From positions 28,617 through 92,616 of the forward strand of contig CAZUJL010000016.1 in assembly GCA_964620045.1 (NCBI GenBank): DNA of 64,000 nt, read 5' to 3'. A program made the translations under genes and the position numbers. The stretch is from VFKU01 sp964620045. Its GTDB lineage: Bacteria; Hydrogenedentota; Hydrogenedentia; Hydrogenedentales; GCA-2746185. Position 1 is the stretch's first letter. Every line of letters begins with the position of its first letter. Below are positions 28,552 to 36,595 of the stretch, piece by piece. The notes beneath the pieces were generated by a model. That model had not been told where the DNA came from and did not search any database. It saw only the letters and a list, made by a program, of their open reading frames with translations.

Positions 28552-29349
28552 ATGGGTCAAAAAATCACGCAAGTCGACGCCTTTACTGCTGAAGCCTTTC
28601 GCGGAAACCCCGCGGCGATCTGCGTACTCGAACGCGAGGCCGACGCCACATGGATGCAGCAGCTCGCGCTCGAGATGAATTTGTCAGAGACGGCGTATCT
28701 CGTTCCGCGTGCGGATGGATATGGGCTGCGCTGGTTCACGCCGACGGTGGAAGTCGATCTGTGCGGCCATGCGACGGTGGCCTCGGCGCATGTGTTGTGG
28801 CAGGACGGGCATGTGCACCATGACCAGGAATGCCGTTTTCATACGCGCAGCGGGCTATTGACGGCGCGGCGCAACGGTGACTGGATCGAGGTGAGTTTTC
28901 CGCTAGAAACCGTGGCGACGGTTCCCGCGCCGGGCGATGCGGAGGCGGCTTTGGGGATTCGCGCGGTGGCGTGCGCCGAGAACAAGCGGCTTCAGTACTT
29001 GATTCTAGAGGTGGCGGATGAGGTGGCGGTGCGGTCGTGTGTACCCGATTTTGGAACGCTGAACGGCGTGCCCTATGAGGGCTTTATTGTTACCGCGAAG
29101 GCGGCGGCTTCCGCGCCATATGCCTTTGTTTCGCGGTTTTTCGCACCCCGGAAAGGTGTGAACGAGGACCCCGCCACCGGCTCGGCCCACTGCGTTTTGG
29201 GGCCCTATTGGCAGGCCAAATTGGGGCGGAACGAGTTTGTGGCGTTTCAGGCTTCGGCCCGCGGCGCGGAGATTCGAGTGCGCGTGGAACCGGGCCGTGT
29301 GGTGTTGGGCGGACAGGCCGTTACGGTTATGCGCGGCGAATTGGTGTAA
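28552..29349 (+). CDS. PhzF-family isomerase/epimerase
   Basis: 265 residues with two mirror-image halves of the PhzF/diaminopimelate-epimerase fold. The N-terminal VDAFTAEAFRGNPAAICVL and NLSETAYLV carry the catalytic Glu46, and DLCGHATVASAHVL and NEDPATGSAHCVLGPYW are the two active-site loops. In phenazine producers PhzF isomerises DHHA, but most family members lie outside phenazine clusters, as here, and their substrate is unknown. Divergent from the transglycosylase gene. Confidence 0.92.
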   Translation: MGQKITQVDAFTAEAFRGNPAAICVLEREADATWMQQLALEMNLSETAYLVPRADGYGLRWFTPTVEVDLCGHATVASAHVLWQDGHVHHDQECRFHTRSGLLTARRNGDWIEVSFPLETVATVPAPGDAEAALGIRAVACAENKRLQYLILEVADEVAVRSCVPDFGTLNGVPYEGFIVTAKAAASAPYAFVSRFFAPRKGVNEDPATGSAHCVLGPYWQAKLGRNEFVAFQASARGAEIRVRVEPGRVVLGGQAVTVMRGELV

Positions 29350-29370
29350 ACCGATGGGTTTCAGAGAAAT

Positions 29371-29400
29371 GTGACATCGCCAGTGTCGCCGTGCTATAGT
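29371..29400 (+). promoter_or_regulatory. Sigma-70-type promoter for the small-protein pair
   Basis: GTGACA (29371-29376), an 18-bp spacer and TATAGT (29395-29400) form a plausible promoter. The ATG of the next gene is only 6 bases after the -10 box, so the transcript would start at or next to the start codon. Confidence 0.5.
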
Positions 29401-29405
29401 GCGAT

Positions 29406-29603
29406 ATGCTTTCACCGGAACAAATAGAGACCACCAAGGCCACCCGTCGTGTCCAGCTGAACGACGAGCAGCTTCTCTGCAACGAGGCGCTCGCGTCCGG
29501 TCAGTTTGACGCGATCAGTGATGATGAATGGGTAGCGTTGTGTGAGAAAGTAGCTGCTAAAGCAGGCAAGACGGCCCCTGTTGTGACCGGCGGCGAAGAC
29601 TGA
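29406..29603 (+). CDS. Small acidic hypothetical protein
   Basis: 65 residues, mostly helical, with FDAISDDEWVALCEKVAAKAG; no family recognised. The ATG has no Shine-Dalgarno sequence and follows a promoter-like -10 so closely that a leaderless mRNA is likely. A second small basic protein gene follows after 12 bp. Confidence 0.6.
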   Translation: MLSPEQIETTKATRRVQLNDEQLLCNEALASGQFDAISDDEWVALCEKVAAKAGKTAPVVTGGED

Positions 29604-29615
29604 CCGGCACCCCGC

Positions 29616-29768
29616 GTGGCGAAAATAAATCACTCACACGAGAAGCGCCAGCGCGAGTTGGCCAAAAAGAAAAAGCAGGACGAAAAAAAGCAGCGCAAGC
29701 TGGATAAGAAGAACAAATTCCCCGCCGATACGCCCGTTCCTCCTTCCCCACCCGAAGAAACGACGTAA
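29616..29768 (+). CDS. Very basic small protein (50 residues)
   Basis: GTG-initiated frame of 50 codons ending TAA at 29766-29768. The product starts with AKINHSHEKRQRELAKKKKQ, continues with more Lys/Arg/Glu helix and ends Pro/Glu-rich. Small KRQRELAKKKK-type proteins occur in many bacteria, but their role is unknown to me. It may bind nucleic acid. Placed 12 bp after the 65-residue gene, likely co-transcribed. Confidence 0.55.
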   Translation: MAKINHSHEKRQRELAKKKKQDEKKQRKLDKKNKFPADTPVPPSPPEETT

Positions 29769-29963
29769 CGATTCCGCGAAGAACGAGTTCCGCATTATCG
29801 TAATTCCAAACAGTTGAACTTAGGTCGCGATCATTGTTCAAAGTCGAACGGATTCGCGCTTACACGTTACGGACGGTCTCTACATCTCCCCGGGGATCGT
29901 CCGGGATCAACACGGGGAGAACGTGATCCAGCCCTTAGGTGGCCGGACACAAAGGAGAAGCAA

Positions 29964-30167
29964 GTGAATACAGGTACAGTAAAGTGGTTCAGCGAGCAAA
30001 AGGGCTTCGGCTTCATTACGCCGGACGACGGTGGTGCGGACTTGTTCGTCCACCACTCGAACATCGACGCCCAGGGCTACCGCACGCTCGCGGACGGCCA
30101 GAAGGTTTCGTACGAGAAGGGTCAGGGGCGCAAGGGTCCGGAAGCGACCAGCGTCCGCGCTCTGTAA
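29964..30167 (+). CDS. Cold-shock domain protein
   Basis: 67 residues, standard Csp length. RNP1 (KGFGFITPDD) and RNP2 (DLFVHHSNI) bind single-stranded RNA/DNA. Begins at GTG 29964 with a strong AAGGAG 6 bases upstream; the frame is open further upstream but without coding character. The ~195-base gap before it could be a structured 5' leader as in other csp mRNAs. Followed by a strong terminator. Confidence 0.95.
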   Translation: MNTGTVKWFSEQKGFGFITPDDGGADLFVHHSNIDAQGYRTLADGQKVSYEKGQGRKGPEATSVRAL

Positions 30168-30187
30168 TCGATACACCATCTGAATCA

Positions 30188-30229
30188 AACGGGCCCCGGT
30201 TTCGACCGGGGCCCGTTGCTTTTGTTTTC
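30188..30229 (+). terminator. Rho-independent terminator of the cold-shock gene
   Basis: Perfect 13-bp stem (30188-30200 with 30205-30217) and a TTCG tetraloop, followed by GCTTTTGTTTTC. It lies 20 bp after the csp stop. Confidence 0.9.
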
Positions 30230-30242
30230 GTTGAAGCGCGCT

Positions 30243-31043
30243 TTACGGTTCTTCGTTGAGCGGCTTCATTTTTTTCAGGCCTTCGAGCGTGGCGATTTCG
30301 GACTCCGCCATGATGTTGGGCAGCATCGGCCACTGCTTGAGATCGTCGGCGATGGCGTGCCAATCGGCCAGTGCACCGGTCTTATCCCCGGCGAGCAATT
30401 TATCGAGGCCGGCGGCGTAGGGCATCATCCACGTCCACTCCTGCGTGGCGGGATCGGCCGGCTTGCCCAGGCGCTGCTGCGTGAGATTGTGCATGAATGC
30501 AGCGACTTTTTTCTGGTTATCATTCGGAGAAAGGGCCAAGGCGTCCTCAAAGTTCTTGTCTGCCTCGGCGAATTTCTGACGCAGGTAATTCGAAAGACCC
30601 ATGCCGATTCGGTGCTCGGCGGATGTGGGGTCGATGGCGGCGGCCTGCTCCCAGTCGATTTTGGCCTGGTCGAAAAGTCGCAGGAGCACGAACATATTGC
30701 CGCGATGGGCATAGGCCTTGGCGTCGTCGGGTGATAATGAGATTACTTTGGTGTAGGCCTGCGCGGCGTCGTGGTAGCGCCAGAGTTTGCTGAGTGCCTC
30801 GGCGTGTTCGAGGTGCACGGCGGGATTGTCCGGCTGCGCGGCGACGTGCTTTTCCGCTTCGGCCAGCGCCGCTTCGAGTTTTTTGAGCTCCTCGCCTTCG
30901 GCGGGTGTGCGGTACAGCTTTTCCCCGCGCAACGAGACACACTCGACGTTCATGTCGAGAACGATGTGCTTGACGCCTTGCGGGTGCGGGCCTTGGGCCA
31001 GGGCCGCGCCGGCGATGATGAGCGACAGTGCCAATGCGTGCAT
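30243..31043 (-). CDS. Secreted or periplasmic TPR protein
   Basis: 266 residues. ATG 31043 starts a signal peptide (HALALSLIIAGAALAQ) and has GAGGAG upstream. At least three TPR-like units follow: NPAVHLEHAEALSKLWRYHD, AKAYAHRGNMFVLLRLFDQA and AEHRIGMGLSNYLRQKFAEA. The C-terminal region (WTWMMPYAAGLDKLLAG) is unrecognised. Single gene, convergent with the csp gene across its terminator. Confidence 0.8.
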   Translation of the reverse strand: MHALALSLIIAGAALAQGPHPQGVKHIVLDMNVECVSLRGEKLYRTPAEGEELKKLEAALAEAEKHVAAQPDNPAVHLEHAEALSKLWRYHDAAQAYTKVISLSPDDAKAYAHRGNMFVLLRLFDQAKIDWEQAAAIDPTSAEHRIGMGLSNYLRQKFAEADKNFEDALALSPNDNQKKVAAFMHNLTQQRLGKPADPATQEWTWMMPYAAGLDKLLAGDKTGALADWHAIADDLKQWPMLPNIMAESEIATLEGLKKMKPLNEEP

Positions 31044-31181
31044 GCGAACTCTCCTCGCGGTATGCCTGAACCTGCGAGTATAGGGAGCGCCGCGCGGGAC
31101 GGTCAAAAGGTGGACGCCGCCGCGGGGCTTGGCCTATCCTATGCCGCTTTACGCGGGGCGTTATCAAGGAGACGTAATCGA

Positions 31182-32405
31182 ATGGCGAAGATCAACGCGA
31201 ACTATCTGAAACTCGAGGCGGGTTACCTGTTTCCGGAAATTGCCCGGCGCACGCGCGAGTTCCAGGCGAAAAATCCCGATGCAAAACTGATGCGCCTCGG
31301 CATCGGCAATACGACCGAGCCGCTGACGCCCGCGATCGTCGCGGGGCTGCACGACGGCGTGAGCAAGCTGGCGGACGTGAAGACGTATACCGGCTATGGC
31401 GACGAGCAGGGCTTCACCGAGCTGCGCGAGGCGTTGAAGAAGCGCTATGCGGGCTACGGCGCGGACCTCGCGGCCGATGAAATTTTCGTCAGCGATGGCG
31501 CGAAGCCGGACTCGGCCAATATCCAGAGCATCTTCGGCGTGGACAACGTGGTCGCCGTGCAGGACCCGGCGTATCCGGTGTATGTGGACAGCAACGTGAT
31601 CGGCGGGCGCACGGGCAAGGGCGAGAAGGGGCAGTATCCCGGTCTCGTATACATGCGCTGCGACGAGTCGAACGGATTTTTTCCGGACGTGCCGCAGCAG
31701 AAGGTGGACGTCATTTATATCTGCAGCCCGAACAATCCGACGGGCGCGGTGGCGACGCATGAGCAGCTCAAGAAATTTGTCGACTATGCGCTGAAGAACA
31801 AGGCCGTGATCATTTTTGACTCGGCCTATGCCGCGTACATTTCGGATCCGAAACTACCGCGATCGATTTTCGAGATCGACGGCGCGAAGAAGTGCGCGAT
31901 CGAGTTGAACAGCTTCTCGAAGGAGGCCGGCTTCACGGGCGTGCGTCTCGGCTGGAGCATCGTGCCGAAGGCGTGCGTGTGTGAAGACGGTGCGGAGGGC
32001 GAACTGAATCGCCTCTGGCTGCGCCGGCAGACGACGATGTTCAACGGCGCGTCGAATATCGTGCAGTACGGTGGGCTGGCGGCGCTGTCGGACGCGGGGC
32101 AGAAGGAATGCCGTGAGTTGGTGGCGTACTACATGGTCAACGCGCGCGCGATCCGCGAGGGGCTGCAATCGGTCGGGCTCACGTGTTACGGCGGCGTGAA
32201 CGCGCCGTACGTGTGGCTCAAGACGCCGAATGGTCTCACGTCGTGGGCGTTCTTCGACAAGCTGCTCAGCGAGTGCCACGTGGTTGGCACGCCGGGTTCT
32301 GGGTTCGGTCCCGGAGGCGAGGGTTTCTTCCGGCTTAGCTCCTTCGGCCATCAGGAAGATGTGCGCAAGGCCATCGAGAGCATTAAGTCGCGCCTAAAAC
32401 TCTGA
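31182..32405 (+). CDS. dapL: LL-diaminopimelate aminotransferase
   Basis: 407 residues. DapL converts tetrahydrodipicolinate to LL-diaminopimelate in one PLP-dependent step for lysine and peptidoglycan synthesis, bypassing the succinylase or acetylase routes. Starts AKINANYLKLEAGYLFPEI, typical of the family. Conserved segments are RLGIGNTTEPL, PAYPVYVDSNVI, ICSPNNPTGAV and the PLP lysine Lys247 in NSFSKEAGFTGVRLGW. ATG with AAGGAGA upstream. Presence of DapL is taxonomically informative. Confidence 0.95.
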   Translation: MAKINANYLKLEAGYLFPEIARRTREFQAKNPDAKLMRLGIGNTTEPLTPAIVAGLHDGVSKLADVKTYTGYGDEQGFTELREALKKRYAGYGADLAADEIFVSDGAKPDSANIQSIFGVDNVVAVQDPAYPVYVDSNVIGGRTGKGEKGQYPGLVYMRCDESNGFFPDVPQQKVDVIYICSPNNPTGAVATHEQLKKFVDYALKNKAVIIFDSAYAAYISDPKLPRSIFEIDGAKKCAIELNSFSKEAGFTGVRLGWSIVPKACVCEDGAEGELNRLWLRRQTTMFNGASNIVQYGGLAALSDAGQKECRELVAYYMVNARAIREGLQSVGLTCYGGVNAPYVWLKTPNGLTSWAFFDKLLSECHVVGTPGSGFGPGGEGFFRLSSFGHQEDVRKAIESIKSRLKL

Positions 32406-32416
32406 GAGCACACTCA

Positions 32417-32824
32417 ATGCCCGCTCGGCCGAAAAAGAAAGCGAAGAAGAAACCGGGGCGTTTCGATCGGCCGAAGAATTTTTACGAGGCCGTGTATCGC
32501 GTTGTCGTGCTGATTCCGCGCGGGCGCGTGATGAGCTATGGGCAGATTGCGGCGATACTCGGTGCGCCGCGGGCGTCGCGCGCGGTGGGCTATGCGATGC
32601 GCGCGTGTCCGGAGAACATTCCGTGGCAGCGCGTGATCAACGGCAAGGGGCAGATCAGCGCGCGGTCGCAGGTGGAACGGCCGGTGTTGCAGAAGCTGAT
32701 GCTGGAGACGGAAGGCGTCTGCTTCGACAAGACCGACACGTGCGACATGGAGAAGCTGCGCTGGGAGCCTGCCGATGCGGAGCGGTTTTATTATCGCGGC
32801 TCGGATCGGATGCCGTTTGATTGA
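32417..32824 (+). CDS. Alkyltransferase-like (ATL) DNA repair protein
   Basis: 135 residues with a Lys-rich N-terminal tail and the MGMT DNA-binding domain (YRVVVLIPRGRVMSYGQIAAI). The alkyl-acceptor motif PCHRV of O6-methylguanine methyltransferases is replaced by PWQRV (Trp70), so the protein cannot accept the alkyl group. ATL proteins bind O6-alkylguanine and pass it to nucleotide excision repair. 11 bp after dapL, probably co-transcribed. Confidence 0.92.
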   Translation: MPARPKKKAKKKPGRFDRPKNFYEAVYRVVVLIPRGRVMSYGQIAAILGAPRASRAVGYAMRACPENIPWQRVINGKGQISARSQVERPVLQKLMLETEGVCFDKTDTCDMEKLRWEPADAERFYYRGSDRMPFD

Positions 32825-32827
32825 GTC

Positions 32828-33853
32828 TCAGTGCGGGTTGCTGGCGAGATGTTCGGCCAGGACGTCGCGGCCGTAGTCGCCGTTGTAGTCGCGCCAGACC
32901 GTGTGGATGTGGTTCGGCGAAAGCGATACCGCGCAGTATTCGATCAGGAACTGCGGGCCTTGCACGCGATAATACTTGCGCTGGCCGCGCGTGGGATCGC
33001 CAATCCACGCGAAGTGCAGGTTTTCCCAGCCGCCATCTTCCACGCGCTTGAGGCGCTCGAAACGCAGATCGTCCGCGCTGCGGTTGCAATATTCCAACAC
33101 CAGGGCCTGAAGCGCGGCTTGTTGTTCTTTCGTCAGTTGGCCCCACGCGATGCCCGCCGGCGCCATCGGATCCACCTTGGTCGCGCGACCGCTCACCATG
33201 TCGCCCGGCACTTCGGTGGCAATGGTGGCTGCCGTTTTTTGGGTGGCGTCGAGCGAGGCATATAAGTTCACGCCGAAATCTTCCTCATTCGCCAGCACGC
33301 GCCACGGCGCGCCGGGGCCTTCGGTCACGTCGTTCGGTTCCGCGCCGAAAAATCCTGGCGCGGTCGCGAAGAGTTCGCCTTTTACAATCGTGAACGAGAG
33401 ATAAATGTGATGGCCGTGAAAACGCCAGCTCCAGGTGCCATCGGCCGTGGGCGTGTCGAAGATGACGATGTTGTAGTTTCGGCTACCGTGAAAGTCCGGC
33501 GCGCGGCCACGGCCTTGCTCCATCGTCAGCAACACATCGTCCACGCGGATGATTTCGGTGAGCTTGTGGTACGCCTCGGCGCTCAGGCCGGTCTTGAGCA
33601 ACTCGTGCAGCAGCGCGATCTGCTCGGGACGCATGCCGTCGAAACGCAGGCCCACGATGGGAAATGGTACCGGCTTGAAGGCCATTCGTTCTGCGTCGTC
33701 GAAAGGTTTTAGGGTCAGCGTGCGCTGGGCATCGTCCAGCGAGGCAATGAATTTCTGCGCGGCTTCGGTCATTTTGATGATCGAGGCGGGCGGTTCGGCG
33801 GCTGCGTTGAAGGAAAGGACGAAAAGGACCGAAAGGACATAAAGGGCGCGCAT
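32828..33853 (-). CDS. DUF3500-family exported protein
   Basis: 341 residues with a signal peptide (ALYVLSVLFVLSFNAAAEPP). The middle holds TWSWRFHGHHIYLSFTIV and the C-terminal part FAWIGDPTRGQRKYYRVQGP and SPNHIHTVWRD, the conserved segments of DUF3500. Biochemical function is unknown; the His/Trp-rich segments suggest metal or ligand binding. ATG with GGAGG upstream. Converges with the ATL gene with 3 bp between stops. Confidence 0.85.
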   Translation of the reverse strand: MRALYVLSVLFVLSFNAAAEPPASIIKMTEAAQKFIASLDDAQRTLTLKPFDDAERMAFKPVPFPIVGLRFDGMRPEQIALLHELLKTGLSAEAYHKLTEIIRVDDVLLTMEQGRGRAPDFHGSRNYNIVIFDTPTADGTWSWRFHGHHIYLSFTIVKGELFATAPGFFGAEPNDVTEGPGAPWRVLANEEDFGVNLYASLDATQKTAATIATEVPGDMVSGRATKVDPMAPAGIAWGQLTKEQQAALQALVLEYCNRSADDLRFERLKRVEDGGWENLHFAWIGDPTRGQRKYYRVQGPQFLIEYCAVSLSPNHIHTVWRDYNGDYGRDVLAEHLASNPH

Positions 33854-33918
33854 AGAGGACCTCCGCGATTGCCGTGATTCTAGGAAGAGGGGACAGGCAA
33901 GGCAAATGAATGAACTTC

Positions 33919-33938
33919 GGCGGGCGAGGACGCCCGCC
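33919..33938. repeat. Intergenic hairpin repeat, copy 3
   Basis: Perfect 8-bp stem GGCGGGCG/CGCCCGCC with loop AGGA (33919-33938), in the 126-bp gap between the DUF3500 and PHP genes. It shares GGGCGAGGACG with the palindrome at 22408-22430. GTAGGGGCT a few bases later (33952-33960) recalls the element at 23640-23653 read in reverse. Confidence 0.5.
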
Positions 33939-33979
33939 CCACTAAAGATTTGTAGGGGCTCTGCGCTAACAAGGTGGTC

Positions 33980-35971
33980 TTACGGCGTTAGCCAGATTGG
34001 CGAGCTCCAGGCGCGTGCGGGTCGGCCGTTTATGGGGGTCTCCAGTTCTGCGCGGAGATAGATTGTGGTTGGGCCGGTGACGTCGAGGGTGAAGCTTTGC
34101 TCCAGCACGCGGCCGGGTTTGTCCCAGCGTACGAGTGATTTCCATGCGCCGTTGGCGTAGCTCATGACTTCGGCGTAGGCGATTGGACTTGGCGCGGCGA
34201 TGACGGCGAGGCCTTCGATTGTGCCGGAGGCTTTTGTTTCTTCGCCCATGTGTACGCCGGCGGCGGAGAATTCGAGCAGCATTCGCGTGCCCGTCGTGGC
34301 GTAGCTGTGGCGCGTGCGCAGGGCGTCGAAAATGGCGTCGCGCGTGAGTTCGGGGGCGTACACGGCGGCGAGGCCGAAGTGGGGGAGGCCGGGGTGTGCT
34401 TCGTGATCGTCGCTGGAGGCGATGACGCCCATCGGCAGGCCGGCGGCCCAAGCGTCGCGCGCGTAGTGTGGACCCTCGGCGCTGCGCGCGCCGGTGTACT
34501 TCACGGATTCGTAGGCGAGGGGATCGGCGCGATCGAAAAATTCGGACTGGCCGTGCGCGGAGTAGATTTCGAGGAGCGGACGCAGCGCGGGGTTGTGCGG
34601 ATCGGTCCATGTGAGCTTCGCGCCGGCCGCGCCGCCGCCGGTGAGAATCGGCTGCAACTCGGGGCCAGTTACGGGAGCGTCGCGTCCGCCCCATAGGATG
34701 CCGAGGTGGTGCGGGATCGTGATCGCGTTGTTGGCGTCGAGCAATTCCCACAGGCGGCTCGTCGTGCGCACGCGGTGTTCGGGCCAGGGCTGACCTTCGA
34801 CGCCGCGATAGATCACATTGTGATGTCCGGTGGGCAGGCTGCATTCGTAGCCGAGCAGCGAGACGAAGCGGCCCGGTTCGTAGTAGCGCTTTACGTCTGC
34901 GATGTTGCGGTCCCACTCGGACGGCGAGATGCTGTCGCCTCCGCCGTCGTCGATGCCGTGCTCGGTGGTCGCGTAAAAATCGAGGCGCGTTACGTCGCGC
35001 GCGAAGGCCCACGAGTTGTGCCCGATGCCGTCCTTGCTGTCGTCGGAGTGGCTGTGCAGATCGCCCCAGTAGACGCGCTGCGCGGGCGGGGTCGCGTGCA
35101 CGCGGATGGGGCCGCCGAAGGCGTGCAACGCGCCGGTGAGTTCCGGAAATGTGTAGCCGGCTTCGCGCGGAGTCCAACTTAGTTTTGCGATCGCACGGCC
35201 GGGTCCCATGGTTACGGGAATTGGATCGGCGCTGAGGCCGGTGATGGAGAGGGCGTCTGTGAAACCTTCGGCGAGATTGTAGAAGCGATCGAAGAGCGTT
35301 ACCTGTAGTTCGATCGGCTCGCCCACGACGGCGTCGCTGGGTGTGACAACGAGCGCGGAGGCCGCCGGGCCCGGATGCACGTGATAGGAGGCCGGTGCAT
35401 TCGTGAGCACAAAGCGGCCGTCGCCGGTGGCGTCTACGGCGACGCGCACGGCGTCCGTGCCGGCGGCCACGGGGCTTGTCGTGTTTTTGAACGACACGCG
35501 GACCGTGTCGCCTTCAAAGAGCGCGTGATCGCGCACGGTGACCTGCACGACGTGGCGGAAGCGTTCGATGCTGCCGTCAAAATTACGGTGATCGACGTTG
35601 CACTCCAGTGTCGCGCCTTCGCGGTAGGTGCGGCATTCGATGTAGTGCGGCGCGGCGGGGTCGGTGGTTTGCACGGGCTTGATGAGCGGAAAGGGATTCG
35701 TGAACCAGGACTTCGGGAAGTCGACCAGCACGCCGCCGCCGATCGCGATGCCCTCCTTGCCGACGACGGTGATCACGGTGTAGTACTCGCGTACTTCCGC
35801 GACCGTCATTTCATCGGGGTATAGGCGCGCCTGGCTGGTGTTGATGCCGTCGACAATGCGCGCGGGGCGCGGCGAAAAAACGGGGGTATCTTGCGCGACG
35901 GTGAATTCGCAACACCCAAGCAAGGTGATTGCTGTTATTAGGAGTTTAACAACGAGCGAAGATCGACTCAT
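33980..35971 (-). CDS. PHP-superfamily (DUF3604-like) lipoprotein, predicted metal-dependent hydrolase
   Basis: 663 residues. N-terminal lipoprotein signal with lipobox LLGC (Cys20). Residues ~30-300 are beta-rich (Ig/CBM-like). The PHP domain begins at YWGDLHSHSDDSKDGIG (~301-317) and continues with FYATTEHGIDDGG, ITIPHHLGI and ASSDDHEAHPG, all supplying His/Asp metal ligands. PHP enzymes hydrolyse phosphoesters or related bonds; DUF3604 members often sit in secreted hydrolases. Its ATG overlaps the vapC stop codon by 4 nt, an odd coupling for a toxin operon. Confidence 0.85.
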   Translation of the reverse strand: MSRSSLVVKLLITAITLLGCCEFTVAQDTPVFSPRPARIVDGINTSQARLYPDEMTVAEVREYYTVITVVGKEGIAIGGGVLVDFPKSWFTNPFPLIKPVQTTDPAAPHYIECRTYREGATLECNVDHRNFDGSIERFRHVVQVTVRDHALFEGDTVRVSFKNTTSPVAAGTDAVRVAVDATGDGRFVLTNAPASYHVHPGPAASALVVTPSDAVVGEPIELQVTLFDRFYNLAEGFTDALSITGLSADPIPVTMGPGRAIAKLSWTPREAGYTFPELTGALHAFGGPIRVHATPPAQRVYWGDLHSHSDDSKDGIGHNSWAFARDVTRLDFYATTEHGIDDGGGDSISPSEWDRNIADVKRYYEPGRFVSLLGYECSLPTGHHNVIYRGVEGQPWPEHRVRTTSRLWELLDANNAITIPHHLGILWGGRDAPVTGPELQPILTGGGAAGAKLTWTDPHNPALRPLLEIYSAHGQSEFFDRADPLAYESVKYTGARSAEGPHYARDAWAAGLPMGVIASSDDHEAHPGLPHFGLAAVYAPELTRDAIFDALRTRHSYATTGTRMLLEFSAAGVHMGEETKASGTIEGLAVIAAPSPIAYAEVMSYANGAWKSLVRWDKPGRVLEQSFTLDVTGPTTIYLRAELETPINGRPARAWSSPIWLTP

Positions 35972-36336
35972 GCGTTTTCGTATGCCAGCTCCAACCCAGA
36001 TGCAACCGAATGCAATCGTTTATCGTATGTCCAGATAGACGCGTTTCCAGTGATTGCGACAGACGCCAGTAGATGGACGTCGAGGTACCCGATCCCACGA
36101 CCTCGAATGGCATGTGTCTCGAGAAAGTAAAGCGCTTCATTATCCGCGACGGTCTTTGCCACGGGCAGGTTCTTTAAGAATCGGAGAAATTCGTCACGGT
36201 TGGGCAAATGCCCGCAGGCAATTTCGCCCAACACGAAAGGATGCATCAGAACTTCGCGTATCCGCAGCTTGGCCGAGAGGTGATCATTTCTGCGGCGGAA
36301 GTGTTCGATCCAAACGGCCGTGTCGACGAGAATCAC
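35968..36336 (-). CDS. vapC: VapC-type PIN-domain toxin
   Basis: 122 residues, a typical VapC ribonuclease. The acidic active site is complete: Asp5 (ILVDTAVWIEHF), Glu38 (VLGEIACG), Asp86 (GYLDVHLLAS) and Asp105 (WTYDKRL). VapC toxins cleave specific RNAs, often initiator tRNA, when not bound by antitoxin. GTG start overlaps the antitoxin stop by 4 nt, and its own stop overlaps the PHP gene start. Confidence 0.93.
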   Translation of the reverse strand: MILVDTAVWIEHFRRRNDHLSAKLRIREVLMHPFVLGEIACGHLPNRDEFLRFLKNLPVAKTVADNEALYFLETHAIRGRGIGYLDVHLLASVAITGNASIWTYDKRLHSVASGLELAYENA

Positions 36337-36530
36337 GATTCGCTGGGCCGGCGCCGCGGAATGTCTTCTAGATCAGGCATAGTTCCGCCCAGCAAGGCCA
36401 GGCGGCGGCCACTCTCAATTTGGACGAGCGCGCGCAGACCCTCTTCGATGAGGGCGGTGCGCTCCTTAATGCCGGTGAGGCGCTGTGCTTCGCGGAGCAG
36501 TTCTTCGTCGAGATTCACCGTGGTACGCAT
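36333..36530 (-). CDS. vapB: VapB-type antitoxin
   Basis: 65 residues. The N-terminal ribbon-helix-helix (MRTTVNLDEELLREAQRLTG) binds DNA; the C-terminal tail wraps the toxin. Upstream is GAGGTG as ribosome site and a three-half-site operator. Cognate of the overlapping vapC gene. 65 bp after glyA on the same strand. Confidence 0.92.
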   Translation of the reverse strand: MRTTVNLDEELLREAQRLTGIKERTALIEEGLRALVQIESGRRLALLGGTMPDLEDIPRRRPSES

Positions 36531-36543
36531 ATGGCACCTCGAA

Positions 36544-36571
36544 TGATGCTATATTTTGCATCAAATGATGC
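36544..36571 (-). promoter_or_regulatory. vapBC operator: TGATGC/GCATCA repeats
   Basis: TGATGC (36544-36549), GCATCA (36558-36563) with an 8-bp AT spacer, and a third TGATGC (36566-36571) lie 14-41 bp upstream of vapB. Paired half-sites of this kind are typical for RHH antitoxin-toxin autorepression; the AT spacer may include the -10 box. Confidence 0.65.
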
Positions 36572-36595
36572 CAAATATGATGACTGATGTCAAGC

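Noticed and set aside
29769..29963. Possible cold-shock mRNA thermosensor leader
   Set aside because: The gap is the right length, but I could not identify a conserved cold box or a convincing fold, so no element is claimed.
30771..31181. Open N-terminal extension of dapL
   Set aside because: It runs antisense to the TPR gene; the DapL start with AAGGAGA at 31182 gives the family-typical N-terminus.
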